Assembly: GCA_019113455.1 (NCBI GenBank)
Contig: DXHG01000013.1
Coordinates: 1-19,625, forward strand
DNA from: Candidatus Treponema faecavium
GTDB taxonomy: Bacteria > Spirochaetota > Spirochaetia > Treponematales > Treponemataceae
DNA length: 19,625 nt
Direction of reading: 5' to 3'
Shown: positions 15,457-19,625 of the stretch, piece after piece
Numbering within the stretch: the first letter of the stretch is position 1
How the letters are laid out: every line of letters begins with the position of its first letter
Position numbers and translations under genes: made by a program
The notes under the pieces: generated by a model
What the model saw: only the letters and a program-made list of their open reading frames with translations
Database searches by the model: none
What the model was told of the DNA's origin: nothing

Positions 15457-17059
15457 CACACGTCCTGCATAACGGATCTGCCGTTTCATCAGCGGCGGCG
15501 CGCTGCCAAATAGTTTCAAGCGATTCGCTGAACACGCATCCCAGCGAGCTGTCAAGCACACGTTCCCGGCACAGCGGCACCGTGCCGTCTGCAAGAATGT
15601 GCATATCGCGGCGCAGATGCCAGCACGGTTTTCGTTCCGCGGGCGCAAGATCAGCCGTCTTTCTGTCTGCAAGCAGCCCGCAGAAATTATCGTATTTTTG
15701 AATCAGCGCGCGCCCGTGTTCTTTCCAGTACCGATAAAAGCGCTCAAGCTCCTGCTCGTTTTCGTTCATGCGCACAAATTGTTCATACACGCAGCCGGGA
15801 AACGCCTGCTCCAAAAGCTCAATACTGTGCTGCACAACGGCGAACACACCGCTTTCGCAGCCGTGCAGTTTTGCATATGTCTCCGCGTCCGCAGCGTCGC
15901 ATGACACTATCCAGAAGAGCCGGTTCTGCCAGTCAATGCCTGAAAGCTCGCGCCGTATGCTGTCTATCAGCTCACCGCCAGCGTTTACGCCGTCCGTCTC
16001 AATGCACAAAGACAGTCCGGGCTTTTTGAGCACCGCAGACATGCAGCGCGCTATATCCGGATGCAGGAGCGCTTCTCCCCACAGCGAAAGCGAAATCACT
16101 GCCTGTTCGGACAGTTCCTGCGCCGCGTCTATGATTTTCTCAAAGCGCTCGTACGGCATATACGCATCCGCGCCCTGTATCGCTGCGGGCTGGCAGCCAT
16201 ATTTTTTGCCGCACGCCGCCGGATACGGGCAGAACGTACACGTTCCCGTACACGGCACGGCAATCTGTATATAATAGAACGAAGGAACCGTACGCAGCAC
16301 CGCAGGCGTTTCACGCGCGGCGCGGCAGAGCGCAAGCGGTGAAAAATCATGCCGCTTCTCCGCCGCCTCATACAGCGCGCGGCATGAAAGCGCGGTGCGC
16401 TTGCACGCGCACGAAAACTCAAGGCGGTAGAGCCGCATATCGAGCGGGGAAAGCACCGTCTCTATCTCAAACGAATTGACGTCTGTTTTGATTACACCGA
16501 AAATGCTGTCAAACGATATGCTTTTTCTGCCCGCGTCAGCAGCCGCCTGGGGGATGCCTTCCCCGCCCTGCGCAAACCGCGCAAGAATACCGAGCGCGCC
16601 TGTGTCGAGCACTTCAGGCGCAAAACCGAGCGGATAGCAGTCGGCAAACGTGTATTCGGCGGCATAGCGGCTGTGCGTCTCAAGCAGTTCCTGCGTCAGA
16701 GCCGCGTCATAAAACGGGCAATTCCCCAGCGCGAAAAGGACGCGCTCGGCGCCGCAGTCTTTTGCCGCGCGCGCCGCCGCCGCAAGCAGCGCTGCAGTGC
16801 ACGGTGTTTCAAGCGTGCGCCGCTCATATGTTTTTTCACTTGCTTCGCAAGCGGCGCGCTCCGCCGCTTCTGCAATATACGCAGCGCGCTCAGGCGCCGC
16901 CGCGCCGCTGTCGGTACACACCAGCACCCGTGATACGCACGAAAGCGAATGAAGCCAATCAAGACAGCGCTCAAACGCCGAACGGCCGCCGAAAAACGGC
17001 TCAAACGGATACGCGCTGTCCGTACCGATATATACAACAGCCAGAGTACTCATACTCAT
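15431..17059 (-). CDS. Spiro-SPASM radical SAM protein
   Basis: A 542-residue protein. The N-terminal ~230 residues resemble an SpsF-like nucleotidyltransferase fold (RVLFALGNCPFYDAALTQEL, then EYTFADCYPLGFAPEVLD) but lack the usual RxxSxRLPxK nucleotide loop. A radical SAM core follows, with Cys270, Cys274 and Cys277 (CTGTCTFC) for the 4Fe-4S cluster and SLWGEALLHPD as the SAM-contacting strand. The C-terminal SPASM region has Cys479, Cys497, Cys508, Cys531 and Cys534 for auxiliary clusters. This is the arrangement of the spirochaete-restricted spiro-SPASM family, whose reaction I believe is unknown. SPASM enzymes often modify peptides or sugars. First gene of the six-gene operon. No clear Shine-Dalgarno precedes ATG 17059 or ATG 17053, so the exact start is uncertain. 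Confidence 0.9.
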   Translation of the reverse strand: MSMSTLAVVYIGTDSAYPFEPFFGGRSAFERCLDWLHSLSCVSRVLVCTDSGAAAPERAAYIAEAAERAACEASEKTYERRTLETPCTAALLAAAARAAKDCGAERVLFALGNCPFYDAALTQELLETHSRYAAEYTFADCYPLGFAPEVLDTGALGILARFAQGGEGIPQAAADAGRKSISFDSIFGVIKTDVNSFEIETVLSPLDMRLYRLEFSCACKRTALSCRALYEAAEKRHDFSPLALCRAARETPAVLRTVPSFYYIQIAVPCTGTCTFCPYPAACGKKYGCQPAAIQGADAYMPYERFEKIIDAAQELSEQAVISLSLWGEALLHPDIARCMSAVLKKPGLSLCIETDGVNAGGELIDSIRRELSGIDWQNRLFWIVSCDAADAETYAKLHGCESGVFAVVQHSIELLEQAFPGCVYEQFVRMNENEQELERFYRYWKEHGRALIQKYDNFCGLLADRKTADLAPAERKPCWHLRRDMHILADGTVPLCRERVLDSSLGCVFSESLETIWQRAAADETADPLCRTCDEYYTFNF

Positions 17060-17083
17060 ACTATCGGCACATCAGGCGCAGAG

Positions 17084-17143
17084 AAAAAGGGGCTTAAGAC
17101 AGCGGGGCTGATGCAGACCTGTGTCAGCCTGTATCAGCCCCGC
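17084..17143 (-). terminator. Probable terminator after the 470-residue lipoprotein gene
   Basis: GCGGGGCTGAT (17102-17112) and ATCAGCCCCGC (17133-17143) pair perfectly around 20 bases. On the minus strand a second AGCCCC follows (17089-17094) with TTTTT directly after it (17084-17088). The GGGGCT arm can pair with either AGCCCC, so the structure could switch between a hairpin without a T-run and one with it. Confidence 0.55.
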
Positions 17144-17158
17144 CGCAGCAGCTTGCCG

Positions 17159-18571
17159 CTAATCATCAACCTCAACGCTTACCGTACAGTCATACGATAT
17201 GCCGCCGTACGTAAACGTTACGAGAAGTTCATATATTCCCTTATCAATACCGTCCGGCAGCATGTATGCAGTATCGGAACCGCCCTGTTTCTCAAGCGGC
17301 TTTCCGTGGAGCAGCACCGGCCCCACTGCTGCGCCGTCAGGTATGCCTTCAATCTCAATAACGCCGTCGTCAGATGCAGAAGCCGTCAGCGTTACCTCTC
17401 CTACTCCGGGAATCGTAATCGAAGGCGTTGGTCCCTTCACCGTATACGTAAACACTGCCGTATCAGAATCTGCCGCGCCGACCATTTGCGCGTGTGCCGT
17501 TACCGTATACATGCCCTGCTCGGTAAACGTGAGCGAAACCTGATCCGCAGCCTGCCATGCGGGAGCCGCCGAAACGCCCGCAGCAGGACTGCACGACACA
17601 ATCACCGTCGCGCCGCTCACCGACGCGCTGAACGTTATCGTGTCTCCCGTCTTGCATACGGAACCGGACGGCACATCTGCCGTTATCGGATCAAGCTTCG
17701 GCGCGCGGGCAGAAGCGGTAACTGTCGTTGACAACCCGAACTTATCGCGCAGCGTTATATCAAACTCTGTTGTACTGTCGGAAAGCGGCACATCGGTAAT
17801 GATGCCGATAAAGCGCTGTGTTTTATCCCCGATAAACACTGCGTTTTCCGCACCGCCGGCAGATACCGATTTCCAGTTCTCATCATAGGAGGTAACCACC
17901 GCAGACGCGGCGTCGCTCCCGGCAAGCGTCGCCGTGTCCGGCTGCACGGTGTACGTCCGGTCAAACGGCGCGCCTACGGAAAGCTCTGTAATATCGCGGT
18001 GAATACCGCTCATATCGGGCAGGTTAAACGCAATGACATACGTGCCCGACGCATCGCCGCTTGAAAGCAGTATCGCCTTTTCTGCCGCAGCCGGCGGTGA
18101 GTTCACCATCAACGGCACGGAATACGAGCCGAAATCGCGCTGAGACGCAGGCTCCGTAATGCGCACCGCAGGCGTAATCACCGTGCCGTACCCGTCAAGC
18201 GGCGCAAGAAACGAGTCGGCAAGCGTCAGATAAAAAAGCGTCTTGTCGCTGCCCTGCTCAATAGTATAATCTCTGCCGAGAACGGGAACCGCACCGAGGC
18301 TTTCAGGGAACGTTACTTTCGCGTCAAGCGGATAACCCTGCGGATTTATCATTGTATAGGTTATCTCCTGATCTTTTCCCGACGGAATCTGCGTGTACTC
18401 GGAAAGCTCAGGATAGGCGCTGTCAAACGCGTGCCGCCTGATCTGCGCAATATCCGTCCAGAATTCAAGATGCTTCGGCAGCGACTGATTAAACATATCG
18501 CAGCCGCTGTACAGCAGCGTCATACCGGCACACAGCACAGCGTATATTCTGCATACTTTTTTACCTTTCAT
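17159..18571 (-). CDS. Predicted surface or periplasmic lipoprotein with Ig-like repeats
   Basis: A 470-residue secreted protein. The signal peptide ends in LLYSGC with lipidated Cys24, a relaxed spirochaetal lipobox. The rest is strand-rich and looks like three or four Ig-like/bacterial adhesin-type modules: for example TFPESLGAVPVLGRDYTIEQ near 90-107, VTASARAPKLDPITADVPSG to FTEQGMYTVTAHAQM (PKD-like), and a last unit from GPTPSITIPGVGEV to the end. It contains no enzyme motif I can see. The start is ATG 18571 with GGAGGAG 6 bases upstream. It is read from an extended -10 promoter and appears monocistronic, ended by a hairpin before the spiro-SPASM gene. Treponemes carry many such lineage-specific lipoproteins; a role in adhesion or envelope structure is only a guess. 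Confidence 0.8.
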   Translation of the reverse strand: MKGKKVCRIYAVLCAGMTLLYSGCDMFNQSLPKHLEFWTDIAQIRRHAFDSAYPELSEYTQIPSGKDQEITYTMINPQGYPLDAKVTFPESLGAVPVLGRDYTIEQGSDKTLFYLTLADSFLAPLDGYGTVITPAVRITEPASQRDFGSYSVPLMVNSPPAAAEKAILLSSGDASGTYVIAFNLPDMSGIHRDITELSVGAPFDRTYTVQPDTATLAGSDAASAVVTSYDENWKSVSAGGAENAVFIGDKTQRFIGIITDVPLSDSTTEFDITLRDKFGLSTTVTASARAPKLDPITADVPSGSVCKTGDTITFSASVSGATVIVSCSPAAGVSAAPAWQAADQVSLTFTEQGMYTVTAHAQMVGAADSDTAVFTYTVKGPTPSITIPGVGEVTLTASASDDGVIEIEGIPDGAAVGPVLLHGKPLEKQGGSDTAYMLPDGIDKGIYELLVTFTYGGISYDCTVSVEVDD

Positions 18572-18650
18572 ACAGCACTCCTCCGCACGGTTATCGCCGT
18601 GTACCGCCCCGCACGACCATATTCACCGCAGCATACCTGCATAGGAATAT

Positions 18651-18659
18651 AGTATAACA
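18651..18659 (-). promoter_or_regulatory. Extended -10 promoter of the 470-residue lipoprotein gene
   Basis: On the minus strand TGT-TATACT is an extended -10 element, five of six matches to TATAAT. No good -35 box is seen at 16-18 bp, as is usual for extended -10 promoters. The leader would be about 73 bases. Confidence 0.55.
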
Positions 18660-18680
18660 CGTATTCGGCAGAATTCCATC

Positions 18681-18711
18681 CCGTATTGCAGCAATTTTAC
18701 GGTTATTTTTT
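18681..18711 (+). terminator. Weak plus-strand stem-loop with T-run
   Basis: CCGTA (18681-18685) pairs with TACGG (18698-18702), with an inner TTG/CAA, followed by TTATTTTTT. No plus-strand gene ends here, so it would only stop antisense transcription or insulate the gene at 18880. Confidence 0.3.
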
Positions 18712-18816
18712 GCGCATCCGTACGCAGGCTTGCCGCGAGGCCGGTTCACAGCGCTCCCGGTATCCGAAAAAGATGCGGATAACGCGCGCCTATGCATACC
18801 GATATAAAAAACGTAT

Positions 18817-18845
18817 TTGCCGATTACCGGTATTCCGTCTATCAT
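18817..18845 (+). promoter_or_regulatory. Promoter of the small lipoprotein gene
   Basis: TTGCCG (18817-18822), 17-bp spacer, TATCAT (18840-18845). Start is expected near 18852, giving a leader of about 28 bases that contains GGAGGAA. It lies in the 308-base divergent region that also carries the opposite lipoprotein promoter; I see nothing else assignable in 18712-18810. Confidence 0.55.
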
Positions 18846-18879
18846 GAAGCAAGTAACACATACGGAGGAATTTGTCTAT

Positions 18880-19353
18880 ATGCGTCATACTATTCTGGCG
18901 GCGGCGTGCTGCCTGTTTTTGGGAGCAGCCGGCTGCACGCATGCAGATACAGCGGGTACGGAAAACGGCGGCAGTATATCAGCCGGACAGACGGTCTGTC
19001 TGCACATAGCGGAAGACACCGCGGCGGTACAGCTTGCAGACAGTGCCGCCGCGCAGGAGCTTGCACGGAGGCTTGCGCAGGGGCCGGTAACATACGCGGC
19101 GCACGACTACGGCGGTTTTGAAAAAGTCGGCTCATTAGGCTTTTCGCTTCCTGCCGATGACCGGCGTATTGCGGCAAAAGCGGGAGACATCATGCTCTAT
19201 CAGGGCAATCAGCTGGTGATTTTTTACGGCAGCAACAGCTGGTCATATACGCCGATCGGCACTATAACCGGTCTTTCACAAAGCGAACTGAAACGCTTGC
19301 TGCGCGCCGGACAGGGGAATATCACCGTTATGCTTACGGCAGAAAAGCCGTAA
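18880..19353 (+). CDS. Small lipoprotein with a cyclophilin-like fold domain
   Basis: A 157-residue exported protein. MRHTILAAACCLFLGAAGC is a signal peptide with a relaxed lipobox (lipidated Cys19). Residues ~38-153 resemble the bacterial cyclophilin-like fold family often found as short stand-alone or lipid-anchored proteins: FEKVGSLGFSLP, AGDIMLYQGNQLVIFYGSNS, WSYTPIGTITG and a closing NITVML strand. Members of this family generally lack the prolyl isomerase active site and several are thought to bind small molecules or flavins. The start is ATG 18880, because GGAGGAA (18864-18870) lies 9 bases before it and the lipoprotein signal begins there; a frame open from 18817 would add 21 residues ahead of the signal and overlap the promoter. 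No partner gene is nearby except the divergent lipoprotein. Confidence 0.8.
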   Translation: MRHTILAAACCLFLGAAGCTHADTAGTENGGSISAGQTVCLHIAEDTAAVQLADSAAAQELARRLAQGPVTYAAHDYGGFEKVGSLGFSLPADDRRIAAKAGDIMLYQGNQLVIFYGSNSWSYTPIGTITGLSQSELKRLLRAGQGNITVMLTAEKP

Positions 19354-19437
19354 GCGAGAGGCGCAGCGCGGAAAGAACACGGGCTTGGTCTGCAAACCAT
19401 TGCGCCCCGTATTCTTGGCATATGGCGATTGGCACGC

Positions 19438-19625
19438 GGGCGCGCCGTTTGCATCCTCTGCTATTACCAGATGCGCAACGCCAGCCAGCGCCTGCGGCAC
19501 GTATGCCCTGATACCGGTGATTTCGCTTTCCGATAAAAAAAGGTGCGTTGCCTGACCGATGCTTTCTATACGCCAAGCAGCCGGCGTATCATATCCGGCG
19601 TCCTGTCTGCTGTTTCCGTGATGTT
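19438..19625 (-). pseudogene. GNAT acetyltransferase remnant (nonsense, frameshift, truncated)
   Basis: Read on the minus strand, one frame gives MIRRLLGV, then a TAG at 19566-19568, then KASV. A second frame picks up at about 19551 with ATHLFLSESEITGIRAYVPQ and ALAGVAHLVIAEDANGAP, to 19438. Replacing TAG with a Trp codon and adding one base near 19551 yields VWKASVRATHLFLSE, the classic N-terminal motif of a GNAT subfamily. After GAP no frame continues into the acetyl-CoA binding region expected next, so the 3' half is lost or scrambled. Bases 19354-19437 hold nothing else I can assign. The gene's beginning lies outside the window. Confidence 0.7.

Noticed and set aside
15457..15672. Upstream extension of the GT2-like gene
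   Set aside because: The extra 72 residues are an out-of-frame reading of the spiro-SPASM gene with Cys/Arg-rich composition; ATG 15456 has AGGA at good spacing.
16949..17731. Plus-strand frame of 260 codons
   Set aside because: Antisense to parts of two convincing genes and Arg/His-rich; no promoter or ribosome binding site seen.
18817..18879. Earlier start for the small lipoprotein
   Set aside because: It would put 21 residues before the signal peptide and overlap the predicted promoter; GGAGGAA fits ATG 18880.
1..19625. CRISPR array, tRNA, rRNA, insertion sequence or prophage
   Set aside because: I looked for regularly spaced direct repeats, cloverleaf sequences, rRNA landmarks and transposase or integrase motifs and saw none.

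Overview
The window looks like a Treponema (spirochaete) chromosome of moderately high GC. Three things point there: a FlaA periplasmic-flagellum sheath protein with a typical spirochaetal sequence, a radical SAM protein of the spirochaete-restricted spiro-SPASM type, and lipoproteins with relaxed spirochaetal lipoboxes. All calls come from reading the sequence; no database was searched.

Layout. (1) Bases 1-2013, minus strand: an ArsP-type permease, a two-domain carboxymuconolactone decarboxylase protein and the first 53 residues of a cupin form a likely operon. It is read from a promoter with a 19-bp spacer that holds a near-perfect dyad, the hallmark of MerR-family control. (2) 2067-5714, plus strand: a promoter and two coupled ABC half-transporters that form a heterodimeric exporter with one degenerate ATP site. 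(3) 5715-5877: an intergenic gap made almost entirely of palindromic repeat modules, which recur at 8695-8759. (4) 5878-7149, minus: a RelA/SpoT-type (p)ppGpp synthetase fused to TPR repeats, with a promoter placed so close to the ATG that the mRNA is probably leaderless. (5) 7187-8524, minus: flaA with its own promoter and a strong terminator. (6) 8835-17059, minus: six genes with overlapping or abutting ends, namely spiro-SPASM radical SAM protein, GT2-like protein, SpsF-SpsG-methyltransferase fusion, ATP-grasp protein, N-acetylmuramoyl-L-alanine amidase and GerMN lipid-anchored or membrane protein. (7) 17159-19353: two divergent lipoprotein genes. (8) 19438-19625, minus: the remains of a GNAT acetyltransferase gene.

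How they may work together. The six-gene operon is the best candidate for an undescribed system. Four sugar- or ligase-type enzymes, two of them with apparently inactivated GT-A/nucleotidyltransferase folds, are translationally coupled to a peptidoglycan amidase and a GerMN protein and sit directly upstream of flaA. A plausible but unproven reading is synthesis of an unusual nucleotide-activated sugar or glycoconjugate for the periplasm, for instance on the periplasmic flagella or cell wall. The MerR-type operon resembles, in gene content and operator sequence, aldehyde/electrophile-response regulons of the AdhR/NmlR kind, but its regulator is not in the window.
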